From positions 1 to 64,000 of the forward strand of contig CABYLY010000001.1 in assembly GCA_902519945.1 (NCBI GenBank): a stretch of 64,000 bases of DNA, given 5' to 3'. Shown here piece by piece: positions 19,256 to 26,474 of the stretch (its first letter is position 1; every line of letters begins with the position of its first letter). A model generated the notes under the pieces. That model searched no databases. It was not told the DNA's origin and saw nothing but the letters and a program-made list of their open reading frames with translations. Both the position numbers and the translations under genes were made by a program. The DNA is from an uncultured Pelagibacteraceae bacterium. Its GTDB lineage: Bacteria > Pseudomonadota > Alphaproteobacteria > Pelagibacterales > Pelagibacteraceae.

Positions 19256-19906
19256 TTACATCCTTGCAAATTTACCTCCATTGAGTTGAATAACTGTATT
19301 TGTCAGGTAATCAAATTTTTTACTCATCATTAAATCAAATATTATTTCTGCTATCTCTTTTGAATATAATCCCCTGTTTTTTGGATTCGATTTAATAGAA
19401 TTTTTGACGTTAATCTGATCTATTCGTTTATTAGTGAAGTTGCTGTCAATGATAGTTGAAGGTGCAAGGCACAAAATTTTTTGATTTGGAAATAAAATTT
19501 TTCGTTCTTCAACATATTTGTGAACTGACGACTTCATAAGACCATAGATAATATCGTAAGATCCTTTCAATCCAGACTCAGATCCTGAAAAAAAAATTTT
19601 AGCATTTTTATGATTTTTTAAACAAACCTCTGAAATATATATCTGTGATAAAAGATTAATAGATATAGATCTATATATCTTTTCAAGGTTATCAAAATTC
19701 AATCTCACTGTACCAATTTCTGAATGAAAGAAAAAAATAGTATCAAATTGTTTGAAAAACTTGATGTTTTTTTTTATTTCTTCTAAATTTTCTAACTTAA
19801 AATTTTTAGAGTTAATTTTTTTTACTTTTATATTTTTAGGAATAAGTTTAACTAAATATTTGGCTATTTTAGAATTTGAACCAGTAATTAATATTTTTTT
19901 AGACAT
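19256..19906 (-). CDS. Short-chain dehydrogenase/reductase
   Basis: A 216-aa classical-size SDR. The N-terminal coenzyme motif is degenerate (ITGSNSKIAKYL), and the catalytic region reads FSGSESGLKG then YGLMK (YxxxK near residue 120). A proline-rich APSTI segment follows where SDRs have their PG motif. It overlaps the upstream FAD oxidoreductase by 19 nt and is 3 nt from the downstream methyltransferase-like gene, so the three form one transcription unit. A sugar oxidation or reduction is likely; the substrate is unknown. Confidence 0.7.
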   Translation of the reverse strand: MSKKILITGSNSKIAKYLVKLIPKNIKVKKINSKNFKLENLEEIKKNIKFFKQFDTIFFFHSEIGTVRLNFDNLEKIYRSISINLLSQIYISEVCLKNHKNAKIFFSGSESGLKGSYDIIYGLMKSSVHKYVEERKILFPNQKILCLAPSTIIDSNFTNKRIDQINVKNSIKSNPKNRGLYSKEIAEIIFDLMMSKKFDYLTNTVIQLNGGKFARM

Positions 19907-20946
19907 TTTTTTACTTCCTCAGAACTTTCAAAAATATGATCAATTTTTCCTGAAAGTAAATTAATAAATTTACCATTACAAAGCACTTTTGATGATCTTT
20001 CAGCATTAGCAGTATCCACAATTGTTCTATATGTAATTACTGGCTTATAATATTTAAATTTTTTATTAAAATCTGGGTAGTATCTTTTAATCTGTTCCTC
20101 ATGTTTGAATTTATATTTATTAATAATTTTTTTTTGTTTAATTTTTTTTAAGTAGCTTGAACAATTATCAAAATTTTTAAATTTTTTTAATCTTGTGTGT
20201 TTTACTGAATATAAAGTAAATATTTTTTTATCTTGAGGATACAAAGTGATAAAAGGACCATCCATTATAGTTATAGCTGGGTGGCTAATTTCTTTACAAG
20301 TATATAAAAAAAACAAGCAAGCCTCATATGTGTAATTGATTTTTTTGCTTGGGAAACTTGTTTGCCAACTACAATTAATGACAAAATCATACTTGTGCAA
20401 ATTATCTATAAAAAAACTATTTCTTTTTTTTATTATTTTTTTTACGTTAAAATTAAATTTAATATTATTCTTTATTTTATCGGAAAAAAAATCTATTGCT
20501 TTTTTTGTGTCAATTAGTTTCTCGTTACATGAAATAATTCCAGAATATTTTTTTAATCCATAATTTTTTTTTTCTACTTGGAATTTCAACTTATTAGATT
20601 TTAATATTTGTTTATAAATATCAAAATCAATTAAATTTTTTTTATCATCAGCAATAACATATAAATTTTTTTTTATTTTTTTTAATAATTTTGGAAAAGT
20701 TTTAACAAATTTTTTATAACCATTTTGAGATTCTTTTATTGTTTTGTAAGATCTAGGATAATGAAAGCCTTGATGTAGTCTATTTTGATTATATCCAGAT
20801 GCCCCTTTAAATATTTTCTTTTCTTTCTCAAAAATATCTACTTCGTAACCACAATTCATTAAATCTACAGCGATGTAACAACCAAACCAACCAGCACCTA
20901 TAATCGCAATTTTTTTTGATGAAATTTTTGAATTTGTTTTCAACAC
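19888..20946 (-). CDS. FAD-dependent oxidoreductase (DAO-type)
   Basis: A 352-aa protein opening with the dinucleotide motif IAIIGAGWFGCYIA and the FEKEKKIFKGAS segment typical of DAO-family flavoenzymes; QNRLHQGFHYPRS follows. The C-terminal part has no further motif I can name. Homologues in polysaccharide clusters are known but poorly characterised. Together with the SDR and methyltransferase-like gene downstream it may build an unusual sugar. It is the second gene of the minus-strand block, 9 nt after the Wzz-like gene. Confidence 0.75.
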   Translation of the reverse strand: MLKTNSKISSKKIAIIGAGWFGCYIAVDLMNCGYEVDIFEKEKKIFKGASGYNQNRLHQGFHYPRSYKTIKESQNGYKKFVKTFPKLLKKIKKNLYVIADDKKNLIDFDIYKQILKSNKLKFQVEKKNYGLKKYSGIISCNEKLIDTKKAIDFFSDKIKNNIKFNFNVKKIIKKRNSFFIDNLHKYDFVINCSWQTSFPSKKINYTYEACLFFLYTCKEISHPAITIMDGPFITLYPQDKKIFTLYSVKHTRLKKFKNFDNCSSYLKKIKQKKIINKYKFKHEEQIKRYYPDFNKKFKYYKPVITYRTIVDTANAERSSKVLCNGKFINLLSGKIDHIFESSEEVKKCLKKY

Positions 20947-20955
20947 TTTAAAAAA

Positions 20956-21654
20956 TTATAGATTCTTTTTAACTTCTCTAATAAATAATTTAATCCATAA
21001 AGATAAGATTATTAAAATAATTGATATCATCAGGGCTATGATTAAATTTTTAGTCAATTGTCGTTTTGCCTTTTTTTTATTGATTTTACCATCGTATATT
21101 ATATCAAAGATTTCTCCTTGATTTAAAAGTTCAATAAAAAATTCTTTTTTTGATAATAAGACTCCTAAATTTATATTAATGGATTTAATTTCTTCTTCAT
21201 TTTCGGATTCTGATTTGATTTTATTTATGTTTTTTATAAGTATCTCAGTATTTTGATTAACTCGATCCAAAAGCATTTTTTTGTAATCCTCCATAAATTC
21301 TATTAATTTTTGAAGATCTTTATTATTTTTATCATCTACAGATTTATGAGGAATCTCGATTTCTATAGCATTATTAGTATTAGGATTTAAAATTAATCTG
21401 ATATTTTTTATATTTTTGTTTTCCAAAAAATATAAAACATCATAAACTGGACTTACTGAATTCTCTAAATTCCATTTATAACTTTCATTAATTCTAATTA
21501 TTACCTTTGAAAAATATAATTCGTTATCTTTATAATATTTATGAGAAAGCAAACCAGTGCAAATAAGAGATATCAAAATAAATATAATCATTTTTATATA
21601 ATTATTTTTAAAATATTTGACTGCTGCTGATGTATTCGTGTCTTGAGAATTCAT
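20956..21654 (-). CDS. Wzz-like polysaccharide chain-length determinant
   Basis: A 232-aa protein with two membrane segments, about residues 19-38 and 205-225, flanking a charged, partly coiled-coil periplasmic region. This is the layout of polysaccharide co-polymerases (Wzz), which set the number of repeat units added by Wzy. It is shorter than most Wzz proteins (about 300 aa), and no proline-rich motif stands out before the second membrane segment. It is the first gene of the minus-strand block, divergent from fcl across a 69-bp gap. Confidence 0.65.
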   Translation of the reverse strand: MNSQDTNTSAAVKYFKNNYIKMIIFILISLICTGLLSHKYYKDNELYFSKVIIRINESYKWNLENSVSPVYDVLYFLENKNIKNIRLILNPNTNNAIEIEIPHKSVDDKNNKDLQKLIEFMEDYKKMLLDRVNQNTEILIKNINKIKSESENEEEIKSININLGVLLSKKEFFIELLNQGEIFDIIYDGKINKKKAKRQLTKNLIIALMISIILIILSLWIKLFIREVKKNL

Positions 21655-21697
21655 AGTAGATTATGTTTAGTTTATTAATTTAATTAATACAATAAAA

Positions 21698-21723
21698 ATT
21701 AAAATAATATATATTATTTTAAT
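21698..21723. repeat. 26-bp perfect palindrome touching the fcl start codon
   Basis: Two 13-bp arms (left arm ATTAAAATAATAT) meet without a spacer and end directly before the fcl ATG at 21724. The element is all A/T and lies in the divergent gap between the Wzz-like gene and fcl. It could be a dimeric operator or an mRNA hairpin covering the initiation site; its AT-only content makes chance formation possible. Confidence 0.9.
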
Positions 21724-22671
21724 ATGATAAACAAAAAATCTAAGATTTTTGTTACAGGTCACAAAGGTTTAGTTGGAAGTTCTATTGTTAAAAAATTAAA
21801 TGAATTAGGCTTTAAAAACATAATTACAAGAACAAAGACACAGTTAGATTTAAGAAATCAAATTAAAGTAGAAAATTTTTTTAAAAAAAATAGACCTCAA
21901 TATGTAATTAATTCAGCAGCAAAAGTTGGCGGTATTTTTGCTAATGAAAAATTTCCTGCAGATTTTTTATATGACAATTTACAAATTCAAAATAACATTA
22001 TTTATTGTTGTTATAAATTTAAAGTTAAAGATGTCATATTTTTAGGATCAAGTTGTATTTATCCAAAATTAGCTAAACAACCGATAAAAGAAAGATATTT
22101 ATTAACAAGTAAATTAGAGGAAACTAACGAAGCCTACGCAATCGCAAAGATTGCAGGAATAAAATTATGTGAAAGTTTTAACAGACAGTATAAAACAAAT
22201 TTCAAATGTTTAATGCCTTCAAATACTTATGGACCAGGAGATAATTATGATAAATTAAATTCTCATTTCCTACCAGCACTTATCAGAAAAGTTTATGAAG
22301 CTAGAAAAAAAAATAAAAAATATATAACTTTATGGGGTAGCGGCGAGGCAAAAAGAGAAATGATTTTTGTGGATGATATTGCTGAGGCATGCATATTTTT
22401 TTTAGGAAAAAAAACAAAAGATTTTTTGATTAATATTGGTTCTGGAAAAGATATGAAAATTATTGATTATGCAAAACTCATAATGAAAAAATTTAATTGT
22501 GATTTAAAAATTAAATTTGATAAGACAAAAAAAGATGGCACACCAAGAAAACTTTTGGAGGTTAAGATAGCTAAAAAATATGGTTGGAAACCTAAAATCC
22601 CTCTAAACGAGGGTTTAAAGATCACTATACAAGATTATATTGAAAATAATGATACATTATATGGAAAGTAG
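21724..22671 (+). CDS. fcl: GDP-L-fucose synthase
   Basis: A 315-aa extended SDR. The NADP motif is TGHKGLVGSS; AAKVGGIFAN and LGSSCIYPK are hallmark segments of GDP-L-fucose synthase, and the catalytic YAIAK is present. The enzyme epimerises and reduces GDP-4-keto-6-deoxymannose to GDP-L-fucose in the cytosol. gmd, which makes its substrate, follows 70 bp downstream on the same strand. Length is normal. A long AT palindrome abuts its start codon. Confidence 0.95.
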   Translation: MINKKSKIFVTGHKGLVGSSIVKKLNELGFKNIITRTKTQLDLRNQIKVENFFKKNRPQYVINSAAKVGGIFANEKFPADFLYDNLQIQNNIIYCCYKFKVKDVIFLGSSCIYPKLAKQPIKERYLLTSKLEETNEAYAIAKIAGIKLCESFNRQYKTNFKCLMPSNTYGPGDNYDKLNSHFLPALIRKVYEARKKNKKYITLWGSGEAKREMIFVDDIAEACIFFLGKKTKDFLINIGSGKDMKIIDYAKLIMKKFNCDLKIKFDKTKKDGTPRKLLEVKIAKKYGWKPKIPLNEGLKITIQDYIENNDTLYGK

Positions 22672-22741
22672 TTTTTTATTTAATTGCAAATCTTTTACAG
22701 ATATAAAAAAAATATATTAAATTTATTTACGTATAATAAAA

Positions 22742-23746
22742 ATGAAAAAAAAAGCGTTAATATTTGGAGTTACAGGACAAGATGGCTCATATCTATCAGA
22801 ATTTTTGTTAAAAAAAAATTATATAGTTCATGGTGTTAAAAGAAAAAGCTCAAGTTTTAACACAAAAAGAATAGACCATATATTTAATAACAAAAAATTT
22901 AAGTTGCATTATGGGGATATCACAGACGCATTAAATGTTTCAAATCTTATTAACAAAGTTAAACCAAATGAAATTTATAATCTAGCTGCCCAAAGTCATG
23001 TACAAGTTTCTTTTGAATTACCTCATTATACTTCACAAGTTAACGCCATTGGAGTTTTAAACATATTAGAAAGTATTAAAAATTCAAATTTAAAAGTAAA
23101 GTTTTATCAAGCATCAACATCTGAAATGTATGGCAATTCATCTTCAAAAATGCAAAATGAAATAACTGAATTTAAACCAAGATCAGTTTATGGTATCTCA
23201 AAACTTTTCGCACATCAATTAGTCAAAAATTATAGAGAAGCATATAATTTATTTTTATCAAATGGAATATTATTTAATCATGAGTCTCCTCGAAGAGGTG
23301 AAACATTTGTTACAAAGAAGATAATTGATTTTTTTAAAGATTATAAAAAAGATGGTAATTCAATTTTAGAACTTGGAAATATTTATGCAAAAAGGGATTG
23401 GGGTCATGCAAAAGATTATGTAGAGGGAATTTGGAAAATATTACAACATGATAAACCTGATGATTTTGTAATATCAACTGCAAAAATGCTTAGTGTAAAA
23501 AATTTTGTAAATAAGGTAGCTAAAAAATTTAGTTTAAATATTTATTGGAAAGGACGAGGTCTCAAAGAAAAGGCTTTTTTGAAAGATAATAATAAAGTTA
23601 TAATAAAAATTAACAAAAAATATTGTAGGTTAACAGAAGTTGATGCTTTGTGTGGAGATTTTAAGAAAGCCAATAAAATTTTGAAATGGAAACCCAAAAT
23701 ATCTATCGAAGAGTTAATTGATGATATGATCAATAATGATTCATAA
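22742..23746 (+). CDS. gmd: GDP-mannose 4,6-dehydratase
   Basis: A 334-aa SDR with the GMD-specific N-terminus ALIFGVTGQDGSYLSE (NADP motif), NLAAQSHVQVSFE, STSEMYGN and YGISK (catalytic Tyr-Lys), and the LFNHESPRRGETFVT segment typical of the family. It converts GDP-mannose to GDP-4-keto-6-deoxymannose, the first step to GDP-fucose. fcl is directly upstream. A TATAAT lies 5 bp before the ATG, but I could not match it to a good -35. Confidence 0.95.
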   Translation: MKKKALIFGVTGQDGSYLSEFLLKKNYIVHGVKRKSSSFNTKRIDHIFNNKKFKLHYGDITDALNVSNLINKVKPNEIYNLAAQSHVQVSFELPHYTSQVNAIGVLNILESIKNSNLKVKFYQASTSEMYGNSSSKMQNEITEFKPRSVYGISKLFAHQLVKNYREAYNLFLSNGILFNHESPRRGETFVTKKIIDFFKDYKKDGNSILELGNIYAKRDWGHAKDYVEGIWKILQHDKPDDFVISTAKMLSVKNFVNKVAKKFSLNIYWKGRGLKEKAFLKDNNKVIIKINKKYCRLTEVDALCGDFKKANKILKWKPKISIEELIDDMINNDS

Positions 23747-23751
23747 AAATT

Positions 23752-24642
23752 ATGCGAAAAAAAATTATCGTAGTAACTGGTGGAGCTGGTTTTGTAGGTT
23801 CAAATTTAATAGATTATCTCATCAAGAAAACTAAACATAAAATAATAAGTTTAGATAACTATAGTACAGGAAAAAAAATAAATCAAAATTCTAACAAAAG
23901 AGTAAAATATATCAAAGGTGATACAAATGATGTACAAAAATTACTTTACAAATATAAAAAAGATATAGATGTTATTTTTCATTTTGGTGAATACGCAAGA
24001 ATTCATCAGAGTTTTAGTGATGTAAATAAATGTTTCCAATCTAATATATCAGGTACTTCAAGAGTTTTTTCTTTTTGTTTAGAAAATAATATTAAAATAG
24101 TTTATTCAGCTACATCAGCAAGTTTAGGAAATAATGGATTAGACCAAGGCCTTTCTCCATATGCATTCACTAAGTCAAAAAATCTAAATTTATTGATGCA
24201 TTTAAAAAAATGGTATGGTTTCAAATATGAGGCATTATATTTTTATAATGTTTATGGAAAAAGACAAATTCAAAAAGGAAGAATGGCAACGGTCATTGGT
24301 ATTTTTGAAAACCAGTTGAAAAACAAAAAAAAATTAACAGTTGTGAGACCTGGATCGCAAAGTCGAAAATTCACACATATAGATGATACAATTAAAGGAT
24401 GCCTCTTCGCTTGGAAAAAAAATATGAATAGACATTATACTTTGTCTAATACTAAGTCTTATACAATACTACAGGTTGCTAAAATGTTTTCAAAAAATAT
24501 AAAATTTATTAAAAAAAGGCTGGGCGAAAGAAATAAGTCCTCTGTGGTAAAAAAGATAGGTAATGTAAAACTTTATAATATTGAGTGTAGAGCTAGTTTA
24601 AAAAGTTATATTGATGCATTTAAAGAAAATATTGACAAATAA
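23752..24642 (+). CDS. GalE-like NAD-dependent epimerase/dehydratase
   Basis: A 296-aa extended SDR. The N-terminus has VTGGAGFVGSNLIDYL (NAD motif at residues 8-15) and LDNYSTGK, as in UDP-glucose/UDP-GlcNAc 4-epimerases. The catalytic region reads SATSASLG then YAFTK. It is slightly shorter than usual (310-340 aa), and the end lacks an obvious conserved tail. It is the last gene of the glycan island, 5 nt after gmd; its stop lies about 40 bp from the 5S gene. Confidence 0.8.
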   Translation: MRKKIIVVTGGAGFVGSNLIDYLIKKTKHKIISLDNYSTGKKINQNSNKRVKYIKGDTNDVQKLLYKYKKDIDVIFHFGEYARIHQSFSDVNKCFQSNISGTSRVFSFCLENNIKIVYSATSASLGNNGLDQGLSPYAFTKSKNLNLLMHLKKWYGFKYEALYFYNVYGKRQIQKGRMATVIGIFENQLKNKKKLTVVRPGSQSRKFTHIDDTIKGCLFAWKKNMNRHYTLSNTKSYTILQVAKMFSKNIKFIKKRLGERNKSSVVKKIGNVKLYNIECRASLKSYIDAFKENIDK

Positions 24643-24647
24643 CGGCC

Positions 24648-24676
24648 TTTACATAATTAAAATTAGGGTTTATAAA
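24648..24676 (+). promoter_or_regulatory. Sigma70-like promoter for isolated 5S rRNA
   Basis: A TTTACA -35 (24648-24653) and a TATAAA -10 (24671-24676) are separated by exactly 17 bp. The predicted start, about 7 nt after the -10, falls on the 5S 5' end at 24683. The -10 lies inside a 12-bp palindrome (24667-24678). Assigned by motif and spacing only. Confidence 0.65.
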
Positions 24677-24682
24677 CCACCC

Positions 24683-24799
24683 GCCTGGTGATTATAGCGA
24701 AAGGGTCATACCCGATCCCATTCCGAACTCGGAAGTCAAGCCTTTCTGCGCCAATGGTACTTTGTCTTAAGACATGGAAGAGTAGGACTTTGCCAGGCT
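24683..24799 (+). rRNA. rrf: 5S ribosomal RNA
   Basis: About 117 nt. The internal block CCGATCCCATTCCGAACTC followed by GGAAGTCAAG is the conserved loop B/helix III region of bacterial 5S. The terminal stem pairs GCCTGG at the 5' end with CCAGGC at 24793-24798. There is no 16S, 23S or tRNA upstream; the preceding gene is a sugar epimerase. The gene is therefore detached from the rest of the rRNA operon, as is known in SAR11. rpmJ begins 24 nt downstream. The exact 3' end is uncertain by a base or two. Confidence 0.96.
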
Positions 24800-24823
24800 T
24801 AAAATTTAGAAAGTTTGTAACAG

Positions 24824-24949
24824 ATGAAAATTAAAAGTTCCCTCAAATCTATAAAAAAAAGAGATTTGAACTCCAAATTAGTAAGAAGAAGAGGCAGGGT
24901 TTACGTTATAAACAAAACAAACCCGAAATTTAAAGCAAGACAAAAGTAA
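24824..24949 (+). CDS. rpmJ: 50S ribosomal protein bL36
   Basis: A 41-aa basic protein (M-K-I-K-S-S-L at the start, [20 protein letters not shown] in the body), a clear bL36. The four zinc-binding positions of the classical Cys-containing form are not Cys/His here, so this is the zinc-independent type common in Alphaproteobacteria. It sits in the large subunit near helices of 23S. It lies just after 5S without a visible terminator between, so 5S-rpmJ co-transcription is possible. Confidence 0.93.
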   Translation: MKIKSSLKSIKKRDLNSKLVRRRGRVYVINKTNPKFKARQK

Positions 24950-24954
24950 TTTTT

Positions 24955-25065
24955 ATGGATAATGAGAACCATAAAAATACTTGGAATAATTTTACTAAAT
25001 TTGTGCTCTGGGGAACTGTTCTTGTAATAGTAGTTTTAGTTTTAATGGCATTGTTTTTACTTTAA
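24955..25065 (+). CDS. aa3-type cytochrome c oxidase subunit IV-like small membrane protein
   Basis: A 36-aa protein with a polar N-terminus (MDNENHKNTWNNFTKF), then one membrane helix (LWGTVLVIVVLVLMALFLL). The pattern W-x2-F-T-K-F-x-x-WGT and the single helix resemble the small alphaproteobacterial aa3 oxidase subunit IV (PF07835 type). In many alphaproteobacteria this gene lies next to the pnt operon, as it does here (pntAA starts 8 nt later). Such proteins may stabilise cytochrome oxidase; a functional link with transhydrogenase is not shown. Confidence 0.75.
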   Translation: MDNENHKNTWNNFTKFVLWGTVLVIVVLVLMALFLL

Positions 25066-25072
25066 ATATCAA

Positions 25073-26161
25073 ATGAAAATTGGATCTATTTTAGAAAATC
25101 AAAAATTAGAAAAAAGGATTGCAATTACACCAGAAATTGCCAAAAAATATATATCATTAGGTTTTGAAATTTATCTTTCTGAAAATTATGGTATTCATCT
25201 TGGCATTCTTGATGAAGAATATAAAAAATTAGGTGCCAAAATATTTAAAAATGAAAATGAAATTATTAATAATGTAAATATTATCGTTCAACTTGGATTA
25301 TTATCAAAAGAGAAAAGTTCTTTATTAAAAGAGAATCAAATATTAATAGGTGTTTTGAATCCTTACGATAATAAAGATGAATTGAATAAACTAGTTGAAA
25401 AAAAAATAAATGTTTTTTCACTAGAACTCTTACCAAGAATTACAAGAGCACAGTCTATGGACATTCTTTCTTCACAAGCCAATCTAGCTGGATATAAAGC
25501 TGTGATAGAGGCATTTGCTAATTTTGAAAAAGCAATACCTATGATGATGACTGCAGCTGGAACAGTTCCAGCGGCAAAGATTTTAGTTGTAGGTGCTGGT
25601 GTCGCTGGACTTCAGGCAATAGCTACAGCAAAAAGAATGGGAGGCATAGTTTTTGCTACTGATGTTAGAATGGCATCAAAAGAGCAAGTCGAAAGTTTAG
25701 GGGGAAAATTCCTAACAGTCGAAGGAGCAGAAAATTTAGAGACAGAGGGGGGTTATGCAAAAGAAGCTTCAGATGAATTTAAAAAGAAACAAGAAGATTT
25801 ACTTTCGGAAACCTTAAAAAAAATTGATATTGTGATCTGTACTGCTTTAATACCTGGAAAAAAAGCTCCAGTAATAATTAAAGAGAATATGATTTATAAT
25901 ATGCAAGCTGGTTCAGTTATTTATGATTTAGCAGCTATACAGGGTGGAAATACAGCATTGACAGAAGTAGATAAAATTGTTGAAAAAAATTCAATTAAAA
26001 TTATGGGAGAAGGAAATATTTTGAATAAGCTCCCTGTTTCTGCTTCTAGCTTATATTCAAAAAATATGTTTAATTTTATCGAAAATTTGTTCGATAAAGA
26101 AAATAAAAAGATTAATATTAATTTAGAAGATGAAATAATAGAAAAAACATTGATAAGGTAA
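25073..26161 (+). CDS. pntAA: NAD(P) transhydrogenase subunit alpha 1
   Basis: A 362-aa soluble NAD(H)-binding domain I. The Rossmann motif VVGAGVAGLQAIA and the ATDVR after it bind NAD. GILDEEY and the EKRIAITPE-like N-terminus (here LEKRIAITPEIA) are family marks shared with alanine dehydrogenase. With pntAB and pntB it forms the membrane pump that uses the proton gradient to move hydride from NADH to NADP+. The alpha subunit is split in two, as usual in Alphaproteobacteria. Confidence 0.96.
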   Translation: MKIGSILENQKLEKRIAITPEIAKKYISLGFEIYLSENYGIHLGILDEEYKKLGAKIFKNENEIINNVNIIVQLGLLSKEKSSLLKENQILIGVLNPYDNKDELNKLVEKKINVFSLELLPRITRAQSMDILSSQANLAGYKAVIEAFANFEKAIPMMMTAAGTVPAAKILVVGAGVAGLQAIATAKRMGGIVFATDVRMASKEQVESLGGKFLTVEGAENLETEGGYAKEASDEFKKKQEDLLSETLKKIDIVICTALIPGKKAPVIIKENMIYNMQAGSVIYDLAAIQGGNTALTEVDKIVEKNSIKIMGEGNILNKLPVSASSLYSKNMFNFIENLFDKENKKININLEDEIIEKTLIR

Positions 26162-26165
26162 AAAA

Positions 26166-26474
26166 ATGGAAATAGATCCTTTAATATTTAGATTAAGCAT
26201 ATTTATCCTTTCAATTTTTGTGGGATATTATGTCGTTTGGAGTGTAACTCCTTCACTACACACTCCATTAATGTCCGTGACTAATGCAATATCATCAGTA
26301 ATTATTGTGGGTGCAATAATTGCGGGATTATCTGGAAATTCAGACAGTATATTTAATACCTCAAGTATTTTTGGTTTTTTAGCCATCGCGTTAGCGGCAA
26401 TAAATATTTTTGGAGGATTTCTCGTAACTCAAAGAATGTTGGCAATGTATAAAAAAAAGAAAAAGAATAACTAA
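26166..26474 (+). CDS. pntAB: NAD(P) transhydrogenase subunit alpha 2
   Basis: A 102-aa membrane protein with three or four hydrophobic segments, corresponding to the C-terminal membrane part of PntA. VWSVTPSLHTPLMSVTNAIS is the conserved first-helix region; the tail FLVTQRMLAMYKKK is also typical. It contributes to the proton channel with PntB. It starts 4 nt after pntAA and ends at the base where pntB begins. Confidence 0.95.
   Translation: MEIDPLIFRLSIFILSIFVGYYVVWSVTPSLHTPLMSVTNAISSVIIVGAIIAGLSGNSDSIFNTSSIFGFLAIALAAINIFGGFLVTQRMLAMYKKKKKNN

Larger units (their letters stand above)
1..24642. other. Surface-polysaccharide hypervariable island
   Basis: Everything before the 5S rRNA gene is nucleotide-sugar, glycosyltransferase, polymerase, flippase or chain-length genes, in strings that abut or overlap. 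The stretch looks visibly more AT-rich, with more poly-A runs, than the housekeeping half. No integrase, transposase or phage gene is present. The position directly upstream of a detached 5S gene matches the known SAR11 layout, where a hypervariable region separates 16S-23S from 5S. The left boundary lies outside the window. The island call is inference from content and position. Confidence 0.8.

Noticed and set aside
22672-22741. Promoter with TATAAT at 22732 before gmd
   Set aside because: No acceptable -35 at 15-19 bp was found, and the -10 is only 5 bp from the ATG; a leaderless transcript is possible but not supported enough to list.
1-24642. Glycan island as an integrated phage or conjugative element
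   Set aside because: No integrase, transposase, relaxase, structural phage gene or attachment repeat is seen; replacement by homologous recombination fits better.
24632-24663. TTGACA at 24632 as the -35 of the 5S promoter
   Set aside because: The possible -10 hexamers after it need 14 or 20 bp spacers; the TTTACA/TATAAA pair with 17 bp fits far better and points at the 5S end.
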